NCBI RefSeq assembly: GCF_030272615.1
Contig: NC_081405.1
Span: 160,724,317 to 160,788,316 of the forward strand
Source of the DNA: Cryptomeria japonica
Taxonomy: Eukaryota > Streptophyta > Pinopsida > Cupressales > Cupressaceae
DNA length: 64,000 bases
Direction: 5' to 3'
A program made the translations under genes and the position numbers. The notes under the pieces were generated by a model. The model made no database searches, was not told where the DNA came from, and was given only the letters and a program-made list of their open reading frames with translations. This document shows positions 1-11,299 of the stretch, piece after piece. The number at the start of each line of letters is the position of its first letter. The stretch's first letter is position 1.

Positions 1-26
1 ATTTCATACATATTTCATGTTGTTAT

Positions 27-653
27 ATGATGATATTTTCAAAGAAGTTAATTGAATACTTGGATGTGATAAAAGCTTTGGTAGATGTTTCAAATGAAAC
101 CCTTTCTAATCTTAGAGATGATATTGAAATGAATCATACATTTACCTCTCCTAGAGTATCTTTTATTCATGAGGAAAGAATTAATACTCCTATCAATGAT
201 CTATCCAATAGAGATGCAACATTGAAGAGTAATTTCAAATCATCATCTTCTCACAAAGGTACTTTGGTGCAAGAGGGACAAGGTAAACATGTTAATCTTA
301 GTACATCTATCACTCTAGACCCTCCTTATTCTCCAAGAGCTTATCTTAATCACCAACATATTTTGAGCCAAGATGATGTTATGTATTTTATCCGTGACCT
401 ATCTCCTAACATAACATTGAGTAGAGACGAAGCTTTAGATGATCAGAAAAATTCTTCCCCACCTAACAAAGTGGATATGAATAGTGGTGCTAAAATTGTG
501 AGTCTTCCTACAAAGGATATTCCTTCTTCATCTATTCATCCCTTTGGTCCTTCAACATGTCCCTACACAATTTTTTTTAATAAATATCATAAAGAAAATG
601 TTACCCCTCCTTTATCAATTCTTTTACCAAAACCTTGTCCTTCTATTCCTTAA
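27..653 (+). CDS. Unrecognised ORF, probable retroelement internal region
   Basis: An open frame of 208 codons, rich in Ser, Asn, Pro and His, with no signal peptide, membrane segment or domain that I recognise. It lies just upstream of a gag-like fragment at 721-1128 and in the same orientation as the polypurine tract and LTR that follow at 2707-2722. The simplest reading is a degenerate Gag N-terminal or linker part of the same LTR retrotransposon. The first bases of the window are already inside the element, so the true start may lie outside. It could also be a chance ORF in relatively GC-poor DNA; the polar composition argues mildly against that. Confidence 0.35.
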   Translation: MMIFSKKLIEYLDVIKALVDVSNETLSNLRDDIEMNHTFTSPRVSFIHEERINTPINDLSNRDATLKSNFKSSSSHKGTLVQEGQGKHVNLSTSITLDPPYSPRAYLNHQHILSQDDVMYFIRDLSPNITLSRDEALDDQKNSSPPNKVDMNSGAKIVSLPTKDIPSSSIHPFGPSTCPYTIFFNKYHKENVTPPLSILLPKPCPSIP

Positions 654-720
654 GGGACAAGACCTAGCCATATTGACAATCGATAAAAGCTAGTAAAAAG
701 ATTTTTTTGGAGACTCAAAT

Positions 721-1128
721 ATGCAAAAAATCACCTTTCCTTTTGTAAGATATATCAATAATTATAAGAACAAATATGGTAGTATGTATTGTCTCTTTCA
801 TCGCAACCATTCTCATTTTATTGTTGATTGTAAATCTTTTAAAGCATTTATCCAAGATTTATGTGATAGAGCTTGTATACATATCACACCAAAGCTCAAT
901 TTGAAAGTAGCGCATTATCACTCCCTTCGTTTATTATGTTTCTCCTCATTATGTGATGTTAGTAGTTTACCTTTTGGGGGTTCTTTGTCATTCATGGTGA
1001 TACAATTTCATGTGCAATCATACTTGGTTAGAAACTTAATAGTCTTTATTATTCTTATCTCCATGCTTGGGGACAAGCATAATGTTACATTCTTATCTCT
1101 TTTCAAGGATTTTCTTTTCCTTTGTTGA
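721..1128 (+). pseudogene. Gag-like fragment with a C/H knuckle-like motif
   Basis: The N-terminal half carries a spaced Cys-His pattern, YCLFHRNHSHFIVDC followed by a KxFIQDL-like helix. This resembles the C-terminal C-x2-H-x4-H-x4-C segment found in Gag of some plant Ty3/gypsy elements. The second half is hydrophobic and matches nothing I know. No protease or polymerase reading frame follows before the polypurine tract at 2707, so the element is either a large-deletion derivative or a non-autonomous form. Family assignment rests on one short motif only. Confidence 0.4.
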
Positions 1129-2706
1129 GTTGCATGTTTCAAAACTTGTTTTCCTTTCTTGCATAGAATTACTCCATTTGAGTACATGTGTGTCCTTGGT
1201 TAGGACCTATTCCTTACTTGAAACAATGTGTCGCTTATGAATAATCTCTCCTTAGTGAAAGTGTGAAATCCTTCACCAAGAATCCACATTTTCTAGCAAT
1301 AGGGAAAGCATGTATTCTTGGTTTCCTTCCATATTCAAAGATGGAATATTTATTAAAGATATCCTCTATTTGTTAAAGGTGTAAATCTATAGGCAAATAT
1401 CTCTGTCTTTGTTCACTATGCGTCCCTCAAAAGGATCCCTTTACACTTGTTTCAAGATATTTTTTTTACAACTATCTCGTCCTTTCTTCAAAAGAGTTAT
1501 GCATCTTTATCTTAGAGTGATGTACATTGTTTCTTAAAGAACATCTCCTTAGTGATCAAGGTGTTTATCCTTGTTTCTTTTTCTACCTTAAGATGTCAAC
1601 ATAGGGATATGTTGATATCTTAAGGTACAAGCATATATGCGGCCTCCTTGTTGCTTATTTCAATCCAATGTTGCAAGATTTCCTCACAAATAATGTGCTT
1701 GTTTGGTTATCCTTGTTGTGGTGTCATAGAAACACCTTCTTATCAATGATTTGCCTTGTGATAAGAAAGCTTCGCTTGGAAAAATCTTTCCTTTCAATTA
1801 TTTTTCCAGGATTTCCTTACATACTATGCTTTGTTTGGTTATCCTAGTTGCAATGTCCTAGTAACACCTTTGTAATTATTTTCCTTGTGATAAGAAATCT
1901 TGTTTTGGAAAACTCTTTCCTTTCAATTTGCATCAATCAATCGCCTTGTAATAAGAAAACTTTGCTTGTCACCCCTTTGCAAGATGAGTGGAACTGGCAT
2001 AAAACAATTTGCTAGACTGTTTTGACTCTTTGTTTCTCTTTCCACATGTATCACACAACATAACACACATTTTTGTCTCATGAGAATTCATGCTACCATG
2101 GAGCACCTACCATAACATAGCTTGCTAACCCATATAATCCATCTTCCTTTCATCTCTCTCCCATGGATCACCTAGCATAACGCAACTTTCTTGCCCATAT
2201 AAACCATGTTCCTTCCCTCTCTCTCCCATGGATCACCTAGCATAACACAACTTGCTAGCCCATGGAATCCATATTTCATTTCCCCTTCCCCATGAACCCA
2301 TACCATAACATACTTTGCTAGTTGTTAAATCGTAGTTCATCACTTGATGTATGCTCTTACTCTTTCGATGAGACCACTTGTGCTCTTGCAATAACATTTT
2401 GAGAATGATATTAGTAGTTGAAATATTTTGATTATCGAGCTCTCTTCAACTAGTTGACTTGGATCCTTTGTTTTTAATACTAACGAGCCCTTTTGTGTGT
2501 CTTTTGTCTTTTTTACTTTTGTTTGTTTGTATCTTGGTTTTTGTGTTCTTCAACATGATTGTGTGAAATAACATCCTAATCTTGGGTTCTTGCTCCCTCA
2601 AATTTAGTGATGTCTTATCTCTTTGTAGTCTTGCTCCTAGTTACGCATATATCTCTCCCTTTCGTCTCCTTTACCATGAGTATGTGCATAGGTTCATACT
2701 CCTGCT
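1129..2706 (+). other. Non-coding interior of a degenerate LTR element
   Basis: About 1.6 kb of T-rich DNA without a significant reading frame, between the gag-like fragment and the polypurine tract. It contains a short diverged local repeat: phrases around CCATGGATCACCTAGCATAACRCAACTT recur near 2100, 2160 and 2225, about 60-65 bp apart. Phrases such as TTGTGATAAGAAARCTT also recur near 1757, 1889 and 1950. No pol domain was seen on either strand. Confidence 0.4.
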
Positions 2707-2721
2707 AAAGTGGGGGCTAAA
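2707..2721 (+). other. Polypurine tract of LTR element
   Basis: AAAGTGGGGGCTAAA lies directly before a TGTAGC LTR-type terminus. Purine-rich tracts here prime plus-strand DNA synthesis. The following sequence has LTR-like organisation with a TATA box, which supports the call. Confidence 0.55.
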
Positions 2722-3800
2722 TGTAGCATCATAAATTGCAACCTGCATAATTTACACCACTTTTGTGTCCCTACCTTAGTGTGTTCCCTCTTAGCTCTTA
2801 TCCAAGCCCATTTCTAACCTTTTTACTTCAAAATTGATGTCATATGTCTGCATAGTGGTCTGAACACTATCTTGAGCTAAGTGCACCATGTCCTTGGCCT
2901 ATTCACCTTATTTTTGGTGGACAAGAGAATTTTGGGTGCCCTTTTCCTAGACAAGGGCATTTGGGGTGCCCTTGTCCCCAAAACTGGGCCCAAAATTGAA
3001 TATAACAATGTTTGCTTCCTACCCGTCAGTTCCCAATCATTATGCATCAATTAGACTGTTGAAGGTCGACCTAACTGGTAAAATACCTTGAGAACCCTAT
3101 ATAAGAGCATTCTGTCATTCAATTTGATGCATTTACATTCATCAAATTATCCACCTACATCCACAAACATTCATCAAGCATAAAGGCAACATTTCATCCC
3201 ACCATATCCTTTAATAATTCTCCAATATCTAGACATTATGGAGCAACAAATTACAATAATCTTAGTCTAAGAATTTCTCTATGATTGATTCATTTATGTT
3301 TTCTCATGTCATGTTATTGCATCAATACTTGTGATTACTTTCAAAGAGCATTGCATCATAACCTTCATTAACTTTAGCAAGCTTGAGGTATAACATTCAA
3401 CATTTTACTTTAGTACTTTCAATTCAATTCAAGGTTTAATTCTAAACTTGAGGTTTGACCTAGGTAAACCCCTATCCACAACATTATTTTCCTCTTTTGA
3501 ATGTGCAGGTGGTAGGATCAAGAGACACAATTGCAGATTTGGGAAGAGAAGACAAAGACAATTAGATCCAACTTTTGCAAAGGAAAAATGTGGAGGATGA
3601 GGTCACCCCACTCATCTATGTCCAACAATTTTCTAGTGAAACTTTAGGGAAACATTCAAGACTGCATTTTAATCTCAAAAGACACATATTGCCCACATCC
3701 AATATTTTGAGGACCAAGTCACCCCAAGCACCATTATCCTGCACTTTTAGGCCTAGATTTCAGATGTAGGTTCTTCTCAGCTTACTAGTTCCATATTTGT
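2722..3800 (+). repeat. 3' LTR (right end not resolved)
   Basis: Begins with TGTAGCATCATAAATTGC immediately after the polypurine tract. About 375 bp in, it has a good TATA box (CTATATAAG, 3098-3106), then an AT/C-rich stretch typical of R-U5. There is no second copy of this LTR in the window, so the right boundary cannot be set; it could lie anywhere from about 3.5 to 4.3 kb. Short ORFs inside it, such as 3575-3769, are not convincing. Confidence 0.45.
3098..3106 (+). promoter_or_regulatory. TATA box in the LTR
   Basis: CTATATAAG within a GAGAACCCTATATAAGAGCA context, placed as expected for the U3/R border of the LTR beginning at 2722. Confidence 0.5.
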
Positions 3801-4973
3801 ACTTATGTTTGCATATCAATTATGAAACTAATTATGTATGCTGATTTATCTTAATTTTACACCTTTATCCATAGATCTAGCATTCAATTTACATCTTTCT
3901 ATAGCTCATTTTCAACTCAAACAAAGGGAGAAATATAAAATAATCAATATTCATATTTTGGGTATGAACCTATTGATTTCATCCCCTTTAATCTAATTAG
4001 TTTTGGAAATAGGCACATTCCTTGTTTACATAGCTAAATTAGCAAATACCCATTTCCATGTATTATAAAATCAATAATGAATTCAGGTTATTATTCATTT
4101 AATGTTTTCCAATTATCTTTATATTGTAATAGTTGTCTTGTTTTTAATTTGTATTTATGATAATTGTGTGGAGTGAATATTGAAATGATCGTTAGTTGTA
4201 TTGTGACTAGTGGAAAAAACACAAGAGAACAAAGATAAAAGGACACTCAAATTTTTTCTTACACCCCTCAAAATGTATTAAATTTATATTTATATCCCCC
4301 CACTAAATTACAATGATCAATTTTGTAATTTGTACAACTAACAAGTTTCAATCAAATGTTATAGCATATGGTCATCTTACAATTTAAAATAAACTTTCCA
4401 AAAGGTAAAATAAAAGTTATAATTAAAGTCCTTATAACTTATTAAGCAATTTTAGAAAAAATAAATAAAAATTGTTTTGTATGCAAAAATAATGTGAGAC
4501 ACAAGAAAGAGAAAGAAAACAAGTTGTACCTTTAGGCTGAAAATGATATAAAAAAAAAAAATTAGAAAATAACCTACACAATAGTGAAGTACATGGAACC
4601 ATATTTCCAACAATTCATGTTTGTAAAAAAATGACAATTTGGTACAAAATTATGCTTCATAACAAGATAGCTCCTTATAGGTTGAAAAATGGCACTAGGC
4701 CTATGTAGTGGTGCCTTGTGAGAAGTTCCACCAAGCTAAGTAGTGTTGTTGATGGTCTAGGTAGCAAAGTCATTTCCAACAGAGAATAGATGAAACTGGA
4801 GGGCAAAGGTATCACCCATGTCAAGCATTTAATAGAAGCACCAATCACTAAAGGCCTTGGCACTAGGTTCTACCCCTTAATATTGGCTTGTGGGCCACAT
4901 GGGTTGACAACCCCCTATACAAATGTTGTGTATGGTGAATTTATGGGTATGGGGTTTGTAGACCTTTTACCCT

Positions 4974-4977
<4 letters not shown>
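3801..4977. other. AT-rich stretch with no gene seen
   Basis: Short A- or T-rich runs and no supported reading frame. The open frame over 4790-4977 is only open because it runs on into the dinucleotide repeat. Confidence 0.5.
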
Positions 4978-5048
<71 letters not shown>

Positions 5049-5331
5049 TATGTATATATACATATACATTGTATATGTATATGTATATGTATATGTATGC
5101 AGATGTAAATGTAGATGTAGATGTATATGTATATATGCATATGTATATGTATATGCACGTGCATGTATATGTATATGTATATGTATTTGTGTGTGTGTAT
5201 GTATGTATATGTATATGTATATGTATATGTTCATGTATGTATGTATGTATGTATGTATATATATACATACACACAAACATATACATATGCATATACATAA
5301 ACACACATGTGTGTGTGTATATATATATATG

Positions 5332-5362
<31 letters not shown>

Positions 5363-5517
5363 ATACATATATATATATATACATATATATATGTATATAT
5401 GTATATATATGTATATATGTATATATGTATATATATGTATATATGTATATATATATATATATATACATATATATGTATATATATGTATATATGTATATAT
5501 ATGTATATATATCTATG

Positions 5518-5553
<36 letters not shown>

Positions 5554-5575
5554 TGTATGTATATGTATATGTATA

Positions 5576-5618
<43 letters not shown>

Positions 5619-5623
5619 GTATG
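4978..5623. repeat. Compound microsatellite (TG)n-(TATG)n-(TA)n
   Basis: Opens with about 35 uninterrupted TG units (4978-5047). It continues as a mosaic of ATGTAT, TATG, TGTG, TA and GTATGT blocks until 5623. All six reading frames are open over long distances as a result, giving fake His/Thr/Tyr/Ile/Val/Cys proteins. Alternating purine-pyrimidine DNA of this length can adopt Z-DNA and cruciform structures and is expected to be highly length-variable. Confidence 0.95.
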
Positions 5624-7623
5624 GTTATTGAATAGGGTGGGAGGCATAAATTTTTCCAAAAATGATAGTCACAAAAGTATAGCGTGTTAATTGTCAATCC
5701 ATATAGACTTCACCCTTTTCGACCCAACCATATGTTCAAATCTAGTCTAAGATACTCCTAAAACAATTTGATAGCAGAAAATCTCTAGATCAAGAAGGGG
5801 GTTGGAAGATTCAAATATTTGATACCATGTTGAAGTAAAAAACCAAGATCAAAAGATTTGCAACACCAAAGAACATTATATAAATAAGAGACAAGCAATA
5901 AAAATTGTTATCCTACCAAACAAGCATGCAAGATCTGATATATAAGTACACATACAATATTAACAAGATACTCAAGATTCATAATGTATAAGACAAGCCT
6001 TTCTTATAAAGGCAAGGTGAGACCTAGGAAAGAATATGATTTTGAAAAGTGTCACAATCATTTGATATTACACAAAGAGATAAGTATCATATGTGTACCC
6101 TAAAAGTGACCTAACTAAACTTAAGAAATCGTTGTGAATAGGCCCCAGAAGGAAATCAGTTGAGAAATAACCCTTTTCACATTTACAATATTTTTTGAGA
6201 AATTGATCACATGAGAGGATTGCTCATTTTGTATATATTAATAAGAGGAAAGTCTTCAAATGTTGCAATATGAATCTATTTAAATAGTTTTACATGGTGG
6301 TATAACATGTTGGTTTATGGTTCTTTGTAGCGAAGCATTGGGTGGGTGTTCTTCGGTCTATTTGGGGTTTCATTGTAAAGGTCTTGGTGTTTGGTCCTCT
6401 CGTATTGAAGGAAAGAGAAAGTCTTTAATCTCATATTGAAAAGATTTTTTACCACCCAATTTTTTAGGTTCTTAATCTTGTAATGGTAGTGTTGTTGACG
6501 ACTATTTTGACACACTCACCAACAGTCAGGTAGTCAATGTGAACACTCACCACCTCTCCTGAAAAGCAATAAGTTCTGGGGAATTGATCACTCCAAGGTC
6601 TCTATAGTCGAGTCTCAACGGTGATGGGTAGCTCAATGGTTGATGCGGTTGTACCTGTTAAGGGGTTTGCTAGTTGAAACTAAATCCCAATAATTTTTAA
6701 TAACTTAACTTATTTTTTTGTATTTTATGATTTAAGATTCTTCTGGAAATAAATTGCAAAAGATAGGGAAACAAGAAAATAACAATGAAACCAATTCAAT
6801 AACAACTTAATGAACCAATCAATTAGTACCCTGCAATCCAAAAATCATCAAATATTATCCAAATCAGCATTCAATAACGGACCTCCAATGAACATGCAAA
6901 GTCATGCAACCTCACAATTTCATGGAAAGAATATCACTACAATATTGTTCTATCGCATTAATTTTCATACACCACTTAGGTGCACAATATGATTCATAAG
7001 GCAATAAACAGAAGATCAGAACAAGTTGCTAATTTCAAACAATAAACATTATTAGACTGCAAAGAACAAACCCATAGAACATATACATAGATCAGGCAAT
7101 CTATAAGCTACTTCTTGTATTAATTTCAAAGAATGTGTCACAAAAATAACTCAAATTTATAACAATCTACAAAAAAATCTAAAATATCTAAGTGGGCCTC
7201 AAATCATCAATTTGTGGACCCTTACAAATGAATCAAACTCCTCAATTTATAGAGTTTTCTGCCCTACTTTCTAGGAAATAAACCTAATCTAAATTAAGAA
7301 CTAAAAAGCAAGGGGTCACAGTTGACTTGCAAGTCTCCACCTCTATACTTCAGTTAACTATTATGAAATGGATTGTGGGTGAGCACTATGAAGACCATGC
7401 TGGATGAGCCAGGCTTTCGTAGTCATGTAAAAAATTTCTCAAAAGTGAAGTGTGAGTTGGAATCGCAGTTAGAGTCTCAGTGGGGTGGTCATGCAAAAAC
7501 TCCTTTTAAAAGTCATGCTATCATTAGCAACTACACATTTATCTCTTACTTCTTTTTATAGGTTTTATAATTGTTGATGATACATGCAATCACCTCCGCA
7601 GGAGGATCAACAACATGCTTGAT
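5624..7623. other. Two kb without a supported gene
   Basis: AT-rich DNA. On the minus strand near 5820-5835 there is a weak primer-site-like motif (CAACATGGTATCAAA) next to a TG/CA-type boundary, so part of this interval may be the 5' LTR of another minus-strand element. I found no second LTR copy, PPT or coding domain to confirm that. Reading frames here are short. Confidence 0.35.
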
Positions 7624-7935
7624 TCAGAATTTGTACTTTTTCAAAATTTCTTTTGCATTCTTTCTTTTACTTTCCAACTCCTCTATTGTCTCTGCAGCCT
7701 GTTGACACTGGGTTATCAAATATGTATATTTGTCCATTAATGCCACACTAAACTGAGCTAGAGCTGCAAAATGTTGTGCCTCATATGCATCCCACTGGCG
7801 GAGTACCTGATCTTCCTCTATACTTCCAACATTGGTTATTCCAAGCCCAAAAACTCCTAATAACTGTCCTACAAAATTCTTGTAATTTTCTACTATTTCG
7901 AGGAGAGGAGACCGAATACCTGTTATATCCCCCAC
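7624..7935 (-). pseudogene. Broken long ORF, C-terminal helical part
   Basis: A 103-codon frame predicted to be mostly helical and ending in a coiled-coil-like stretch (QQAAETIEELESKRKNAKE). This matches the position and character of the helical C-terminus of element A's second ORF (39155-39766). Together with the two preceding fragments it makes one decayed minus-strand gene of about 3.6 kb. No enzymatic domain was seen. Confidence 0.4.
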
Positions 7936-8493
7936 ATATTATTGAAGAATTTCTATCTTCAACTCCAAAATGTATGTGTAAGATTGCAAATTCTTATAGT
8001 TGTTTCCACCCAAGAGGTCCTCCCTTATTATCTCTTCTTCGCCAAGACTCAAAACTTTATTCAAGATCTGAAACTGCTTGCCAAAAGTGTTGATCTTCTG
8101 CTCCCACAGCTAAGAACAAGAAGCTAACAATCGTCCAACTTGCATGGCCTTCCTATATTCCTTCATGGTATTCTACAAAAATAGTCTAATTTTAGAGGCA
8201 TTTATTTGTGTCCATGACTTTGTAGTGGCAACCACCTGTCTTACCTCAACCAATGCTTTTATCTCTCCCTCTAGCAGTGACGAGGTTGAAGGTACACAAG
8301 TATTCAAAGGCTTGCTCATCTCTACCAACAACTGCTTGTATTGTTCCAGCTGTGCCTTGACCTATGAATGGGAGCTATATTTTTTTTCTATCCGGCTCCT
8401 GATGACACTAGTAGCCAATTCCAACATGTCTAATTATCCCCACTTAGTTTTCTTACCCAGTTTCACCTATGATACTTGGTACTTTGGAGAGCT

Positions 8494-9644
8494 CTAACCT
8501 TTTGCTTGTGTAGGAACTACTATATCTGCAATCACCTCACTAGAACCTATTCTTGATAAATGATGTACGGTCTTGGCCTTCTTTGTTTTCCTTGGTTCTT
8601 CAGTGGTTTCCTGTTGTAATGTAACTTTTGGTAGCTCTACTTTCCTTTTTTTTTTTTTTTCTTGAAGGTGAAGTCTAACCATTGCGGCACATCCTTATCT
8701 TTTCCACCTTCATTTGGTATGATGTCAGCGATCACTATGTGCATGTCTGACTGTTCTTTTGCTTCATCTTTCTCCTCTTCTTCTGTATGCTTAGGATCCT
8801 GGGGTGAAGCAATTTGACGGGCTAGGCTAGCTTGGAGAGCAGTATCAACATTCAACTATTGCTTCTTATGTAACTCTCCTAACTTATCATTGATTTCCTC
8901 TTCAAACGTCTTACCATCTTTATCACTTTCATCCATACCTTGCTTATCAACTATTTCTTTATGTAAATCTTCTTGGTCTTGAGGAGTTAAGTCCAACCTT
9001 TCATCCTGTGAATCTTTAGTCTCATTTCGTTCCTTCTCTCCTCCAAGTGGTTGTTGTTCCATAGGTTTCTCATCCTCTTGGTCAGAATCTAATTCAATGT
9101 TATGGACTCGTACTGTTTCTGTGGCAAGTCTTAACACCTGTATCATGGGAGGCATTGTTGTTGTATCAAAAATATTAGTTGGTGGTGGCATAGGGGCAGT
9201 AGCAATTGAGGTCAAAAGTGGAGCTTGTGTTGCGGTGGTAGACGGAGGTTGAGTGGATGCACGTGTCGTATCAGGAGGAGGAGGTTGTGCACTTTCATCT
9301 GCTTTCCCTTGTTTATCTTCCTCCTGAGTACCCTCTCTTGGTGTTTGTCCAATTGTCGTCCTCACAGGATGTACCTCTGTCAGTGGCATAGCTCCCATCC
9401 CTTCTCTTACTCCAAAATCTGCAACATTTTTCAAAAGTTCAGACCTCCTCATTTGTTCTTTGACTTTATTCAATAATTCCTCGGTACTCTCTTTGGGTTT
9501 AGCAGTTTCATATGGGTCAGTTGATGTGTTCTTTTGAGAGCTAAACCTTTTCTTATGGGCGTACTCCTTATAACCCCTTGACCGAGGAACACCTGAAGTC
9601 AATTCCTTTTGCTTCCCTTTTGAAGCGCTTGGCCTAACCCTCAA
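8494..9644 (-). pseudogene. Broken long ORF, charged low-complexity middle part
   Basis: Three consecutive minus-strand frames (8856-9644, 8637-8855, 8494-8682) encode a hydrophilic, disordered, Glu/Asp/Lys/Gln-rich protein. It has a Pro/Thr-rich patch (TTRASTQPPSTTATQAP) and a short Lys run. A similarly placed acidic/basic tract occurs in the second ORF of element A. The interval 9645-10252 between this and the N-terminal part carries stops in all frames but looks like decayed coding DNA of the same gene. Function unknown; probably a linker of a retroelement structural protein. Confidence 0.4.
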
Positions 9645-10252
9645 ACTGAGCCACTACCTAGTTCTATCTATGATAGTTTGAGTTATTTTGTCTATATTTA
9701 TATCCTCCTATGTCGACCACCTTATTGGAGAGAGAGACTTCTTGTCAATTTCTTTCTCCTTATATACATAATCTAATAATTCACCGTCATCCCTTAGTTC
9801 TTTAGGGAGATTGGTCTCTATTTTAAAATTTCTAATTTGAGGTACTGACAGCCTATAATAATTCTTTTATCTAACTTCAAAACTATCTTGGAGGTTTGCC
9901 TAAAAATCCTCCAATCTAGACTTATGCCCCTCATATGCTTTTGGCATGATCTGCTTTATCTTGCCGTAGGGATCATAATACTCCCTTGAATAATTAAATT
10001 CTTTAAGATTCAAATCCTGAAGTTCCTACTCTGCTGTCTTCGCTACTTGAATCTTGGAACAAGAGAAGTAACCAATGGAGACTGAAAAATCTATACCCGC
10101 CTTGTGTTTTGAAGATAAAAGAGATTGAAGGTCGAGCATCTGCCTGACATATTTTAACAAAATAATGCGATCATTGCAGTTCATGGCAACATCATAGGAT
10201 TCCCTGTGGATCCACTAACCCTGATATATGTAGAGTGTTGGTTCTGAATGAA

Positions 10253-11238
10253 TCAACACGCCCATTCTTTGATGATTGCCATTGCTTCTGTGCTGATTAT
10301 ATAACCTATATCACCTGTGAGTTTGATGATGACAGGGAAAAGGAATGCATCGTTTATTCTCTTAAAATGTGCCTTTGCATTGTTTAGAGGGAGTTGTGAG
10401 TAATACTCCCACACCTTCTTATGCCCTTCCTCATCGCTTAGCTGGCCCTCTATTTGCAATCCTAGGAATTTACCTGCTTGGGTAGCCACCCAGATAACAT
10501 AGGAGGCAAAGAAGAATTGAACTTTGTTTGATGCACCTCCTTTATCTGCTTATGTATGTTGTCAGAAAGAATTTGGGCCCAATCAAAGTATTGTTTCCCT
10601 ATTAGTATAGTTGTCATAAAATGGAACATCCATGGATGGAAGTGCCGACAATCTGGCTTGCCGAAGGCCTTGCTCAACATGATGATTAAGTCTCATTGTG
10701 GCTCCTTGAAATTTTCCCTCAAAATGTCTATGGCTTTTAGTCTCATCTTCCTCTCCTCTTCCAACCAATGCTCATTCATATGCCTCTTGTTTGAAACAAT
10801 ATTGTTATTCCATACTCTGGGTGCTTCTTCCTCTGTAGTCAGGAGTACTTCATCCCATGTAGGGGTGCCAAACACAAATCCCAATATATCCATTGATAAG
10901 TCAATCACACTTATACCCTGATCATCTGTGCACTTTCTAGTATCTGCATTATAGAATTGTGCAATGCTCATAATGAATTCGGGTGCTTGGACTAATTGCG
11001 GGAAAATGGTTGCCTCCACTAGACCTGATCTCTTAATTCTCCTCACTGGGGCCTCTGGCCTTGGTCTGTCCAATTGAGTTTTGATATCCTCTAACTCTAT
11101 ATGCCCCACTTCTGTATTTGTCACCCATTTGATTTGGTCATCCAACTTTGAAACATAGACCTGCCCTTGATATTGATATTTCATGGTTACAGGAAGCTTG
11201 GCCAACTCCCTACCTCTCTTGCTGGAGGTTGGGTCCAT
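10253..11238 (-). pseudogene. Broken long ORF, N-terminal part (unknown retroelement protein)
   Basis: Starts at a good ATG (11238, MDPTSSKRG). It reads 181 codons to an in-frame stop at 10693, reopens in the same frame to about 10462, then continues after a frameshift (10489-10253). The sequence is globular-looking, with segments such as FPQLVQAPEFIMSIAQFYN and MDILGFVFGTPTWDEV. The general plan resembles the N-terminal part of the second ORF of element A (36415-37295) and, loosely, plant 'putative transposon protein' domains. I cannot prove homology by eye. The gene is dead here: at least one stop and several frameshifts. Upstream, at higher coordinates, lies the GGGACTCC-type motif field, probably its leader. 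Confidence 0.45.
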
Positions 11239-11299
11239 CTAAATGCTATGTTCTGCATACTTAAAAATAGTCCATTGCATACTTAAAAATATTAATAAC

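Noticed and set aside
4790-5697. Long open frames on both strands, up to 281 codons, of Cys/Val/Tyr/Ile or His/Thr/Tyr composition
   Set aside because: They are translations of the TG/TATG/TA simple repeat, which has few stop codons in any frame.
5810-5840. Possible minus-strand primer site and LTR end (CAACATGGTATCAAA)
   Set aside because: Only a partial match to TGGTATCAGAGC and no paired LTR, PPT or coding domain in the neighbourhood.
6580-6680. Sequence with a vague tRNA-like look (GGGTAGCTCAATGG)
   Set aside because: No complete cloverleaf, no proper T-arm motif and no acceptor pairing found.
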